11,665 nt of DNA from Bacillota bacterium (GTDB lineage Bacteria; Bacillota; Clostridia; Lachnospirales; Lachnospiraceae), in NCBI GenBank assembly GCA_023387655.1, contig JAEWHR010000247.1:1-11665 (forward strand), read 5' to 3'. This document shows, in pieces, positions 1 through 7,362 of this stretch. Made by a program: the position numbers and the translations under genes. The notes beneath the pieces were generated by a model. It was given only the letters and a program-made list of their open reading frames with translations, had not been told where the DNA came from and did not search any database. Position 1 is the first letter of the stretch. Every line of letters starts with the position of its first letter.

Positions 1-117
1 GATTTTTGTTATTATTAGTCATAGGGAAGTCCTTCTTTCTTGGTTATGTTTTTCTTGGTCGTTAAACATTGTACCATGTCAGATGGAACTTCTCTATTTT
101 TATTTACACAAAATATT
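1..117. other. Intergenic flank downstream of the FGE/sialidase-like gene
   Basis: AT-rich sequence following the stop codon of the minus-strand gene that ends at 118. I see no convincing intrinsic terminator: there is no GC-rich hairpin followed by a T-run on the minus strand. None of the three minus-strand frames continues as recognisable sialidase sequence; each meets a stop within a short distance. No other feature is supported here. Confidence 0.4.
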
Positions 118-1539
118 TTACACTATCGTATTTTTACCACCAAGCGCAAAAATGGAACCATTCTTTAATTCAACTGCAGTACTATGTCTGCCTGCTGTGA
201 ATGATTTTGGATTTTCCCATGTTTTTAAACCATCCCTACTTCTCCATAATACTGACGTTCCTCCCACCTTCTGTATCCCTGTATTATCGATTGCCATATT
301 AGCAGAAGCATCTGCAACCAGATAGAACGTACCATCAGATGATTGTATACAAGAATTTACTGGCTGATTAGTAACGAATTCTGTTTTATTTTTAAAGAGA
401 GGAAATTTAACTTCACTCCAAGTTTCCCCATTATCATTAGAAACTACATATTGAAAAGGAAATGCATAATCTAATTGTGGCCATCCCCAAAAATGATATA
501 TCTTTCCATCTTCTCCGGTGTGAAATAATGATGCATGATCATTTACACCCACAGGATTTAAAAATACATCTGGTAACTCCCATTGGTCTTCACCAATACG
601 AAAACGTGCTCCCATTAATCCTGATTCCGCATCATATTCATGGTATGTAGAATATACGGAATAAAGCAGATCCCCAGTGTGTGTTGCTGTAAATCCAGGG
701 GAATGGTGGTGATGCCGAAACGAAGCAGAGAAACCAGTAACTCGTATTTCATCTCCTGTACAATTATCCGGCGGTACCGGAAATAGATATCGTTTTCTAA
801 AGTATGGAATATTTTCTGTTGGTGCAGCAAAGCGATAATCCTCAGTTTTCTGCTTTACACCGATACTCAGATATGGCGGCACCTGAACACCTTCTGGCTT
901 TGGTGCTTTTCCCATAACTACACGAAAACCGATTGGATGCTTGCCAAATTCATTATAGATATCTTTATCAAAATGCTTATATCCAGCAGGTAGGGCAGCT
1001 CTAAAATATGGTTCCAAAGAAAATTTATTGTATCTTTTGGGATTATCAAGATAACCACCCCGTATACATCGAAACATACCATTCATTGGACCTGCCGGAT
1101 CTTTCACTTCTTTCTCATCATATGGAGCATACCAATCATAGCACCACTCCCTAATCCTAGGATCACACATTCGATCTATGGGTAACGTATCTTTTTGTCT
1201 TGCAACATATTCCCACTGGGCTTCTGTTGGTAAATGATAATCCTTTCCTTCTTTCTTTGATAACCAGGCAATGTAATTACGTGCCTCATCATAACTCACT
1301 CCCATTAGGATTCCTCTAAATTCTTCACGCTTTGTTACCTTTCCATAAACATCAATCTCATATTTTTTAAATTGCTCTATTGTTACAGGTTCTTCCGAGA
1401 TATAAAAATCTTCTGTTATTATAACCTGATGCACTGGAAGTGCATCAGGTTGCGCATCAATATCTCCGCCTCCCATTAAAAAACTTCCTGCAGATACTTT
1501 CCACATAATCATCCCCTGAAGATTTTTAAAATTATCCAC
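118..1539 (-). CDS. FGE-like (SUMF1/EgtB/PvdO) domain fused to a short sialidase-like propeller
   Basis: A 473-residue protein. Residues about 10-210 have the formylglycine-generating-enzyme-like fold signature: SFLMGG near 19-24, PVHQV at 35-39, FYISEEPVT at 45-53, the LPTEAQWEYVARQ core at 103-115, REWCYDWY at 130-137, an IRGGY turn at 159-163 and a terminal GFRVVMG at 204-210. The cysteine pair of true FGE after the RGG turn is absent, so sulfatase activation is unlikely. Residues about 240-473 resemble the sialidase/BNR family, with Asp-boxes S367-W374 (SNDNGETW) and S434-W441, and an RHHHHS patch at 275-280. The second part holds only about 230 residues, short for a six-bladed propeller, and stops abruptly after FALGGKN. 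The start is a GTG with AGGGAGG eight bases upstream. No signal peptide is visible, so it is probably cytoplasmic. It is the last gene of the Lpl-type operon, suggesting a role with the imported glycan. The catalytic function is unknown. Confidence 0.8.
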   Translation of the reverse strand: MDNFKNLQGMIMWKVSAGSFLMGGGDIDAQPDALPVHQVIITEDFYISEEPVTIEQFKKYEIDVYGKVTKREEFRGILMGVSYDEARNYIAWLSKKEGKDYHLPTEAQWEYVARQKDTLPIDRMCDPRIREWCYDWYAPYDEKEVKDPAGPMNGMFRCIRGGYLDNPKRYNKFSLEPYFRAALPAGYKHFDKDIYNEFGKHPIGFRVVMGKAPKPEGVQVPPYLSIGVKQKTEDYRFAAPTENIPYFRKRYLFPVPPDNCTGDEIRVTGFSASFRHHHHSPGFTATHTGDLLYSVYSTYHEYDAESGLMGARFRIGEDQWELPDVFLNPVGVNDHASLFHTGEDGKIYHFWGWPQLDYAFPFQYVVSNDNGETWSEVKFPLFKNKTEFVTNQPVNSCIQSSDGTFYLVADASANMAIDNTGIQKVGGTSVLWRSRDGLKTWENPKSFTAGRHSTAVELKNGSIFALGGKNTIV

Positions 1540-1570
1540 TTGTTAATCCTCCCTATGAACGGTTTCTCTA

Positions 1571-2455
1571 CTATTCTTTTAAAGAACCAATCATAACACC
1601 TTTCACAAAATATTTTTGTATAAATGGATATAAAATTAAAATTGGGATTGTTGCTACCATTACTGTAGCATATTTTATTGTAAAGCTCATGGCATAGCTA
1701 TCCCCCATAGCAGCCCCAATCGTCATATCATCTACTTGACTCTTTATTACAATATCTCGTAGGATTAACTGCAATGGGAATTTCCTCTTATTATTTATAT
1801 AAAGATTTGCACTAAACCATGAGTTCCAATGTGATACCGCGTAGAACAGTGATATTACAGCCATAGTAGGTAATGAGATTGGCAAAATCATTTTAAATAA
1901 AACTGTCCAGTCATTTGCCCCATCAATCCTGGCAGACTCTTCTAAGCTCGCTGGAATTCCCTGAAACGCAGTTCGCATAACAATCATATTAAACGTAGAG
2001 ATTGCTCCAGGTAAAATTAAGGCCCATAAACTATTATATAAGCCTAGATTCTTTATTAATAAATAACTTGGAATTAATCCTCCATCAATAAACATAGTAA
2101 TTACGATAAAAAACATAATCGGCTTTTTCCATAATGGACCTTTTCTTGATAAAAAATATGCTCCTATGCTAGTAAAGATAATATTAATCGAGGTACCGAC
2201 AACTACAATAAATATTGTATTTTTATATCCTATTAATATATTTGGATTATTAAGTACGGCTTTATATGAGTCTAACGTAATTTTAATAGGTTTCCATAAA
2301 ATCCCCTTTACTGTCATAAACTCAGAAGGATCACTTAAAGAGGCAAACAAAACATATAAAAAAGGGTACAATGTTATAAATGCCAAAAATATCATTAATG
2401 CACCCACTACAGTATAAAAAATACGGTCATAAATTGACTTCTTATAAAATCCCAT
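1571..2455 (-). CDS. lplC: CUT1 ABC transporter permease, LplC/YtcP type
   Basis: A 294-residue inner-membrane subunit of a carbohydrate importer. It has about six hydrophobic spans, the first near 14-36 and the last near 262-280. The ATPase-docking EAA loop is at 172-196 (EESARIDGAND... to P196). The C-terminal KYFVKGVMIGSLKE ending is characteristic of the LplC/YtcP branch of the MalG-like permeases. The length matches B. subtilis LplC (about 295 residues), and the symbol is given at that homology level only. The AAGGAGG ribosome site lies seven bases before the ATG, inside a 12-bp gap after the LplB-type gene, so the two permeases are translationally close and should form a heterodimer. 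The substrate cannot be read from the sequence; Lpl-type systems usually take oligosaccharides. No ATPase is encoded nearby, so a shared MsmK-like ATPase is inferred. Confidence 0.93.
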   Translation of the reverse strand: MGFYKKSIYDRIFYTVVGALMIFLAFITLYPFLYVLFASLSDPSEFMTVKGILWKPIKITLDSYKAVLNNPNILIGYKNTIFIVVVGTSINIIFTSIGAYFLSRKGPLWKKPIMFFIVITMFIDGGLIPSYLLIKNLGLYNSLWALILPGAISTFNMIVMRTAFQGIPASLEESARIDGANDWTVLFKMILPISLPTMAVISLFYAVSHWNSWFSANLYINNKRKFPLQLILRDIVIKSQVDDMTIGAAMGDSYAMSFTIKYATVMVATIPILILYPFIQKYFVKGVMIGSLKE

Positions 2456-2467
2456 TCTCTTTCCTCC

Positions 2468-3424
2468 TTACCACAAGCTAGTTTCACTAACGCGTCTACA
2501 TATTTTATTGGCTGTAATTAGAAGTATAATATTGATAATGGAATTAAATAATCCAACCGCAGTACTATAACTAAAATCAAAGTCGATCATACCTTTTCGA
2601 TAAACGAATGTAGAGATAACATCAGCGGTTTCATATGTTAATGGTGAATACAACAGAAGTAGCTTTTCAGAACCAACACTCATTAAACCACCAATCTTTA
2701 ATATAAACTGTATCACTATGGTCGGCATAATACCAGGTATGGTAATATGAAACATCCTCTGAAAACGCTTTGCTCCATCAATATATGCTGCTTCATACTG
2801 TGCTTGATCCACGCTTGCTAAAGCTGAAAAATAAAGGATACTCCCCCAACCAAAACCTGCCCAAATATTACTTCCTATGTAAATTGGTAAAAAAGCTTTA
2901 TTGCTCATTAATAAAGCACTGCTACTACCACCAAAAAATTCGATTATAGTATTAAATAACCCTTCTGTGGAAGAAAAACTCACGAGTAAACCACAAATAA
3001 CTACGGTAGAAACAAAATGAGGTAAATAAGTTATCGTCTGTATACTCTTTTTAAATACTTTACCATTGATCTCATTTAATAACAGGGCAAATATTATAGG
3101 TATAGGAAAACCTAGAATAAGATCCAATAAACTAATTTTTAATGTATTCCATATCAATCGTCCAAAATAAACACTATTAAAAAATTCATAAAAATGTTCA
3201 AATCCAACAAATGCACTATCCCACATTCCACGAGTTACTTTATAATCACGAAATGCTATTTGTAATCCATATAGCGGAATATACTTAAATACCGCATAAT
3301 AAAGAATCAATGGCAAGGCAAAACACAGATAAAGCCATTTGTATCTTTTCCAATCCTTAATAATCAAGGCAATAGAGAGTTTTTCTTTTTTTATAGTTTC
3401 TTTTTTTCGTCTGAATCCTATCAT
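2468..3424 (-). CDS. lplB: CUT1 ABC transporter permease, LplB type
   Basis: A 318-residue MalF-like membrane subunit, the same length as B. subtilis LplB. A basic N-terminus (residues 1-30) precedes the first span near 31-50. It is followed by the LplB-typical KYIPLYGLQIAFRDYK segment at 47-62. The EAA cytoplasmic loop runs 211-234 (EAAYIDGAKRFQRMF... to P234). The segment GSEKLLLLYSPLTYETADVI (251-270) and the following ISTFVYRKGM (270-279) are typical of the family and differ from the NGGP segment of classical MalF proteins. An AAGGATGG ribosome site lies just upstream of the ATG. The gene follows the binding-protein gene after 70 bp containing a hairpin, and precedes its LplC-type partner by 12 bp. 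The family call is secure; the substrate is not known. Confidence 0.93.
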   Translation of the reverse strand: MIGFRRKKETIKKEKLSIALIIKDWKRYKWLYLCFALPLILYYAVFKYIPLYGLQIAFRDYKVTRGMWDSAFVGFEHFYEFFNSVYFGRLIWNTLKISLLDLILGFPIPIIFALLLNEINGKVFKKSIQTITYLPHFVSTVVICGLLVSFSSTEGLFNTIIEFFGGSSSALLMSNKAFLPIYIGSNIWAGFGWGSILYFSALASVDQAQYEAAYIDGAKRFQRMFHITIPGIMPTIVIQFILKIGGLMSVGSEKLLLLYSPLTYETADVISTFVYRKGMIDFDFSYSTAVGLFNSIINIILLITANKICRRVSETSLW

Positions 3425-3450
3425 AAGTTTCCATCCTTTTCACTCATACA

Positions 3451-3480
3451 TAGGGCACAGGTTTTGTAGCCTATGCCCTA
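3451..3480 (-). promoter_or_regulatory. Intercistronic hairpin after the Lpl-type binding-protein gene
   Basis: An 11-bp stem pairs 3451-3461 (TAGGGCACAGG on the plus strand) with 3470-3480 around an 8-base loop. The only imperfect pair is C3458/A3473, which becomes a G-U wobble in minus-strand RNA, so the structure belongs to the transporter transcript. No T-run follows in the minus direction, so it is not a normal terminator. Such a hairpin between binding-protein and permease genes usually protects the upstream mRNA from 3' decay or causes partial termination, giving more binding protein than permease. That role is inferred. Confidence 0.65.
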
Positions 3481-3494
3481 ATTTTGTACTCAAC

Positions 3495-5177
3495 TTATCT
3501 ACTTTGATATCTTACATAGGCACTCTCTTTACATTCCTGTGCCTTTTCAAGATTCATCTTCATTATATTGGCCACATAAGAATCCCAATCCTTTTCTATA
3601 TCCATCTGACCAATAATAAATTTTAAGCTACATTCACTTACATAGGTGGATATATCTGCCATGATTCCTGAGTAGATGGTAGATTCTTCTGTTGTTAAAA
3701 CAATTGGTGGCATTGTGATTTCCTCTTTTGCCAGGTTCCAATTATTTTGTATCTCAACTTTATAGTCTTCATTAAGATTAATTTGTTCATAGAAGCGATA
3801 ATCTCTTGCATTTGGATAATTGATAGGCCCTAACATCCATCTAGCAATACTTTGTTCTTCGCTCCATCCTTTATTATTCTGCTTTACTTCATCTTTAATC
3901 GTCGGATAATCATTAATGAATTCATAACTCTTTCCCTCTATTCCAAAAGTAGAGTCAAGGGAACCTGCATAGGAATAAGCATAATCAAGCCATGCAAGTG
4001 CTATTTCAGGGTTTTTACAAGATGTAGTGATTGCAGTTCCCCTTGGGTTTACATTATTATCTATTGTATTACTTTGATATCCATCTGGCCCAATAAGCCA
4101 AGGTACCGATACATAGTCATAATCTGGGTTTTGTTCTTTTAATAATTCATGGTTTGCTATCAAACCACTTCCCATAGAATTAAATGCAAATCCACCTTTA
4201 TCTTGAAGTACAAGATTGAATGCATCACCATTTACAGCAAAATCAGCATTAATCAAACCTTCACTATAAAGTTTTTTCATATAAGTTAAAAACTTCTTAT
4301 AGTTATCGGTAGTCGGACCATAAACAATCTTTCCATCCGCTAAATGAAAATCTTCACGGGTACCAAAAGAGCCTGCTAATGAATACATCGTTTCACTTAA
4401 TCCCTTGCCTCCTCCAGTGATTACAAAAGGAACTTCATCGTTTGGATCGCCATTTCCATTTACATCTTGATTTTTAAATGCAGTCAACACATTATACAGT
4501 TCATCAGTGTTGGTTGGCATAGAAAGCCCCACTTTATTTAACCAATCTTGACGAATCTGAGGTCCCAAGATTTTAAAGTAAACAATATCCATATCATCCC
4601 AATTAACATTAAAGTTAGCAAATTGATAATACGTACCATCATCTAATTTAAATGCTTTATCTTCTTCTGGGTTTTCCTGCATCCATCTATAATAGTTAGG
4701 TGCATATTGAGGCATTAATTTTGTTAAGTCCATAATTAATCCATCCTCTAATAGCGCTTGAACACCTCCAGCTGCTCTACCAAGATTCCAATTAATCATA
4801 TCTGGGAGTTCACCACTTGCTAACATCAAAGCAAAGTTCTCATCACTTGTGTTATGATTCCATTCTATATGTACATTTGTAAGTTCTTCTAACTTTTTAA
4901 AAAATTCCACATCGGCATAGGATTCCATAGTAGCTGACATAGCTCCATTTTGCCTGATATAGTATGTAAGTGTCACTTTTTCCTTTAATGGAAACATACT
5001 GCTAAGACCTGTCTCCTTAGGATTCACATTTTCTGTTGAAGGCTTAATATCGTCATTATTTGTTACATCTGTTTTGACGTTATTATCTGTATTTTTGTCT
5101 CCTTTACTAGAACACCCCGAAAAAACTGAAGCCATTAATACTGTACATATTCCGATTGCTAATAGCCTTTTTTTCAT
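3495..5177 (-). CDS. Extracellular solute-binding lipoprotein of an Lpl-type CUT1 transporter
   Basis: A 560-residue lipoprotein. A KKR N-region, a hydrophobic stretch and the lipobox FSGC place the lipidated cysteine at C22. A Ser/Asn/Asp-rich tether (about 23-60) links it to the surface. The mature domain begins near KVTLTYYIRQN (68-78) and has the large type-1-like solute-binding layout of LplA/YtcQ-like proteins (500-560 residues). It includes the motif SGELPDMINW (121-130) and an acidic Ca-loop-like insertion DVNGNGDPNDE at 238-248, common in this family. The gene opens the operon with both permeases, and a perfect GGAGGAG site precedes the ATG. It should capture an oligosaccharide outside the membrane and deliver it to the LplB/LplC pair. 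The ligand cannot be predicted. The hairpin after its stop suggests higher expression than the permeases. Confidence 0.92.
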   Translation of the reverse strand: MKKRLLAIGICTVLMASVFSGCSSKGDKNTDNNVKTDVTNNDDIKPSTENVNPKETGLSSMFPLKEKVTLTYYIRQNGAMSATMESYADVEFFKKLEELTNVHIEWNHNTSDENFALMLASGELPDMINWNLGRAAGGVQALLEDGLIMDLTKLMPQYAPNYYRWMQENPEEDKAFKLDDGTYYQFANFNVNWDDMDIVYFKILGPQIRQDWLNKVGLSMPTNTDELYNVLTAFKNQDVNGNGDPNDEVPFVITGGGKGLSETMYSLAGSFGTREDFHLADGKIVYGPTTDNYKKFLTYMKKLYSEGLINADFAVNGDAFNLVLQDKGGFAFNSMGSGLIANHELLKEQNPDYDYVSVPWLIGPDGYQSNTIDNNVNPRGTAITTSCKNPEIALAWLDYAYSYAGSLDSTFGIEGKSYEFINDYPTIKDEVKQNNKGWSEEQSIARWMLGPINYPNARDYRFYEQINLNEDYKVEIQNNWNLAKEEITMPPIVLTTEESTIYSGIMADISTYVSECSLKFIIGQMDIEKDWDSYVANIMKMNLEKAQECKESAYVRYQSR

Positions 5178-5285
5178 TTCTTCTCCTCCATATACCTTCT
5201 TTTTTCTCTTTAGATTAGGAATTTTAAATAAATTATCGGCCGTATTCCTTAATCATTTTATGCATATTGTCATTTCGACAAATTC

Positions 5286-5314
5286 ATTTTAACATGGTGT
5301 TATTGCCTTTGGAA
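5286..5314 (-). promoter_or_regulatory. Candidate promoter of the Lpl-type operon (extended -10)
   Basis: Read on the minus strand: TTCCAA (5309-5314), a 17-bp spacer, then TGT-TAAAAT, an extended -10 (hexamer at 5286-5291). The -35 match is poor, which fits a promoter needing an activator. Transcription would start near 5279, giving a leader of about 100 bases before the ATG at 5177. A competing reading is TTTGTC (5277-5282) with TAAAAT (5255-5260) at 16-bp spacing. The region is very AT-rich, so either could be chance. Confidence 0.35.
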
Positions 5315-5370
5315 TGTAAGATTGTATATGGAATATGGAAATATGTGCTCTAAATCTATCTCTATTTTCA

Positions 5371-5423
5371 TAAAAACGTTAAAAACGAAAGGCAGAACCA
5401 AGAGAAAATGGCTCTGCCTTTCG
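5371..5423 (-). terminator. Intrinsic terminator of the first sugar-transporter operon
   Basis: A 15-bp stem pairs 5386-5400 with 5409-5423 around an 8-base loop. The one non-Watson-Crick position (A5397/C5412) is a U-G wobble in minus-strand RNA. In the minus direction the hairpin is followed at once by TTTTTAACGTTTTTA (5385 to 5371), a good U-tract. It lies 165 bp past the MalG-type stop codon and just before the promoter region of the next operon, so it should separate the two transporter transcripts. Confidence 0.85.
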
Positions 5424-5509
5424 AGAATTGTCTTTATATCTTATATCGTTTTAAGTTTATAATTGTTAGAATAATATTCGTATTTTCAAACAATTCTAGT
5501 TTGCTCATT

Positions 5510-5572
5510 GGTAAATACGTTCCCGGGTCTTATACATACCGCCCGTCACACCATGGAAGTAGGTAACGCCCG
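5510..5572 (+). pseudogene. Isolated 16S rRNA fragment (decoding-site region)
   Basis: The plus strand reads GGTAAATACGTTCCCGGG at 5510-5527, then TATACATACCGCCCGTCACA at 5531-5550 and CCATGG at 5551-5556, ending GGTAACGCCCG at 5562-5572. This is the conserved 3' part of bacterial 16S rRNA, about E. coli 1370-1432, including the target of the universal 1392/1406 primers. Against the consensus I recall, A5513, A5532, T5537 and A5557 replace G, G, C and G, all GC-to-AT transitions, as in a decaying copy. Similarity stops sharply at 5573, where real 16S would continue with AAGTCAGTGA, and fades upstream of 5510. No other rRNA sequence is present, so this is a remnant, not a functional gene. It lies 15 bp past the permease stop codon and antisense to that operon. 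Confidence 0.88.
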
Positions 5573-5587
5573 TTATAGATATTCTTT

Positions 5588-6427
5588 CTACCCCTTTAAA
5601 CCAGTAGTCGCTATACCTTCCACAAAATACTTCTGTGCTAAGAAAAATAGAATAATCAATGGCAATACAGAAAGCAATGACATAGCTAGTACTTGACTCC
5701 AAGCAACGTTAGCACCGATATCAAGTGACATACGAAGTGCTAAAGACAAAGGATATTTCTTCACTGAGTTAATGAAAATTAATGGATTTAAGAAATCATT
5801 CCATGTCCATAAAAATTGGAACAAACCTGCGGAAAACAGTGCTGGCTTCATCAATGGAATTAAAATTCTAAGAAATACTTTAAACGTTCCACAACCATCA
5901 ATATAAGCTGATTCATCCAATTCTTTTGGTAATCCTCGAAAGAACTGTATCAACTGATAAATAAAAAATGGAAAGCATCCAAACAATGCTGGTATCCAAA
6001 ATGGTAAGTAACTATTTAACCATTCCAGTTTATTAAATAAGGTATATCGTGGAATGATGATTACTGCATTTGGAAGCATTAAGGTACCAATTAGTATACT
6101 AAACATTACCTTTTTCAGAGGAAAATTAAATCGTGCAAAACCATATGCGATAATTGCACTTGACATAACTGTAAAAATAACTACTGGTAGCACAAGTTCA
6201 AAGGTATTTTTAAAATAAGTGGTATAAGTAATTTTCCCATTTCCAATCCAGCCATTAACAAAGGCGTCAAAACGAAAGGACTCTGGTAAGAATTTCATTG
6301 CACCAAATAGTTCTGCATTTGTTTTAAATGTCGATAAAAATAACCAAACGATAGGAAAGACCATGAATATCCCAAAAAAGACCAAAAATGAATATGCACC
6401 AATTTTTTTATACTTACTTTTCTTCAT
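5588..6427 (-). CDS. CUT1 sugar ABC transporter permease, MalG type
   Basis: A 279-residue membrane subunit starting MKKSKYKKIGAYSF. An upstream in-frame ATG at 6493 would add 22 residues and overlap the preceding gene. The ATG at 6427 is preferred because GGCGGGA lies eight bases before it and the N-terminus matches the family. There are about six spans. The N-terminal membrane segment (11-31) is followed by LSTFKTNAELF, a periplasmic loop, the FARFNFPLKK motif at 97-106, the EAA loop at 171-195 (DESAYIDGCGTFK... to P195) and the typical end FFLAQKYFVEGIATTGLKG. The Cys at 179 in place of the usual Ala/Ser of IDGA is a minor variation. It pairs with the MalF-type gene, whose stop is 19 bp upstream. 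The substrate is a mono- or oligosaccharide of unknown identity, and the energising ATPase must be encoded elsewhere. Confidence 0.94.
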   Translation of the reverse strand: MKKSKYKKIGAYSFLVFFGIFMVFPIVWLFLSTFKTNAELFGAMKFLPESFRFDAFVNGWIGNGKITYTTYFKNTFELVLPVVIFTVMSSAIIAYGFARFNFPLKKVMFSILIGTLMLPNAVIIIPRYTLFNKLEWLNSYLPFWIPALFGCFPFFIYQLIQFFRGLPKELDESAYIDGCGTFKVFLRILIPLMKPALFSAGLFQFLWTWNDFLNPLIFINSVKKYPLSLALRMSLDIGANVAWSQVLAMSLLSVLPLIILFFLAQKYFVEGIATTGLKG

Positions 6428-6446
6428 TACTTTATCCCGCCTTTCC

Positions 6447-7352
6447 TTAATCGTCGTAATGAACCCAGCGTTTTGATGTCTTAAATAATACAACTGTCAT
6501 TATCATGATTAATACAAACATTACCCAAGAAACTGCACTTGCATAACCCATCTTAAAATTGCTAAACGCTTCGGTATATAGTTTCATTCCAAGTACATAC
6601 GTAGATTTATTAGGTCCTCCATTGGTAATGACAAATGCGGAAGTGAAGTTCTGGAATGCCTGTATGGTTTGCATGATTAAATTAAAGAATAAGATTGGAG
6701 AGATCGATGGAAATGTTATTTTCCAATACATTCTCCATTTATTCGCTCCATCCACACTAGCAGCCTCATACAATTCCTTAGGAACAGACTTTAATGCAGC
6801 TAATAATAATACCATAGAAGAACCAAACTGCCAGATTTCTAGTAAGCAGATTGTTGGCAGCGCTGTCTTTGGATCACCAATCCAATTAGGTCCAGCTATA
6901 CCAATTTGAGCTAACATTTTATTTATAACGCCATCACTCATAAACATCAATTTCCATAGAATCGATACCGCAATACTACCACCCATCAACGATGGAATAT
7001 AGTAAATAGTACGTACAATATTAATTCCTTTTAACTTTTGATTTAAAATGAGTGCTACGATCATTGCCATAATTAATTTTCCGGGTACCGTCATGAAAAC
7101 ATACCCAAATGTAACAAAAACGGACTTAAAAAATTCTTTATCGATTGTAAATAAACGAACATAGTTGTCGAGTCCAATAAATTCCATACTCGCAATATTA
7201 TATTTGGTAAAAGAATAAATCAAGGAACTTATAAAGGGATAAGCTTGAAATATGAGTAAGCCTATAACCCAAGGTCCTACATATACAAGGCCCATGTAAT
7301 CTCGCTTTTTATACTTTTTGTCTTTCACAACAGCATTTGTATCTCTTTTCAT
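6447..7352 (-). CDS. CUT1 sugar ABC transporter permease, MalF type
   Basis: A 301-residue permease starting MKRDTNAVVKDKKYKKRD. The reading frame is open back to an ATG at 7400, but a textbook GGAGG (7358-7362) five bases before the ATG at 7352 decides the start. The first span, near 20-45 of this form, includes GLVYVGPWVIGLLIFQAYP. The EAA loop runs about 196-219 (EAASVDGANKWRMYWKITFP). The following FVITNGGPNKSTYVL segment (240-254) with GYASAVSW (269-276) is diagnostic for MalF/UgpA-like CUT1 subunits. It should form the translocation channel with the MalG-type subunit encoded 19 bp downstream and accept ligand from the binding protein encoded upstream. The 174-bp leader to the binding-protein gene contains a hairpin that may reduce permease expression. 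Confidence 0.94.
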   Translation of the reverse strand: MKRDTNAVVKDKKYKKRDYMGLVYVGPWVIGLLIFQAYPFISSLIYSFTKYNIASMEFIGLDNYVRLFTIDKEFFKSVFVTFGYVFMTVPGKLIMAMIVALILNQKLKGINIVRTIYYIPSLMGGSIAVSILWKLMFMSDGVINKMLAQIGIAGPNWIGDPKTALPTICLLEIWQFGSSMVLLLAALKSVPKELYEAASVDGANKWRMYWKITFPSISPILFFNLIMQTIQAFQNFTSAFVITNGGPNKSTYVLGMKLYTEAFSNFKMGYASAVSWVMFVLIMIMTVVLFKTSKRWVHYDD

Positions 7353-7357
7353 ATAAA

Positions 7358-7362
7358 CCTCC
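7358..7362 (-). promoter_or_regulatory. Ribosome binding site deciding the MalF-type start
   Basis: GGAGG on the minus strand, five bases before the ATG at 7352. It rules out the longer in-frame starts at 7400 and 7364, which lack comparable sites. Confidence 0.8.

Noticed and set aside
118..1539. A true sulfatase-activating formylglycine-generating enzyme
   Set aside because: The cysteine pair after the RGG turn is missing and there is no sulfatase gene in the window.
5371..5385. cre-like catabolite site centred on AACGTT
   Set aside because: It lacks the conserved outer G and C of the cre consensus, and it is the U-tract of the terminator in the minus direction.
5424..5509. tRNA or small RNA gene beside the 16S fragment
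   Set aside because: The sequence is AT-rich with only short inverted repeats (AGAATTGT at 5424-5431 with ACAATTCT at 5490-5497; AATTGTT with AACAATT). No cloverleaf is possible.
5510..5572. A functional rRNA gene
   Set aside because: Only about 63 of about 1,500 bases are present, with substitutions at normally invariant positions and no helix 44 partner strand.
5178..5600. Mobile-element insertion carrying the 16S fragment
   Set aside because: No transposase remnant, terminal inverted repeats or target-site duplication could be seen around it.
5505..5702. Overlapping short reading frames on both strands across the spacer and the permease 3' end
   Set aside because: They are explained by the 16S fragment and the permease gene. 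There is no ribosome site or recognisable protein.
6428..6493. Longer start of the MalG-type permease overlapping the upstream gene
   Set aside because: The extra 22 residues are not family-like, and a good ribosome site precedes the ATG at 6427.
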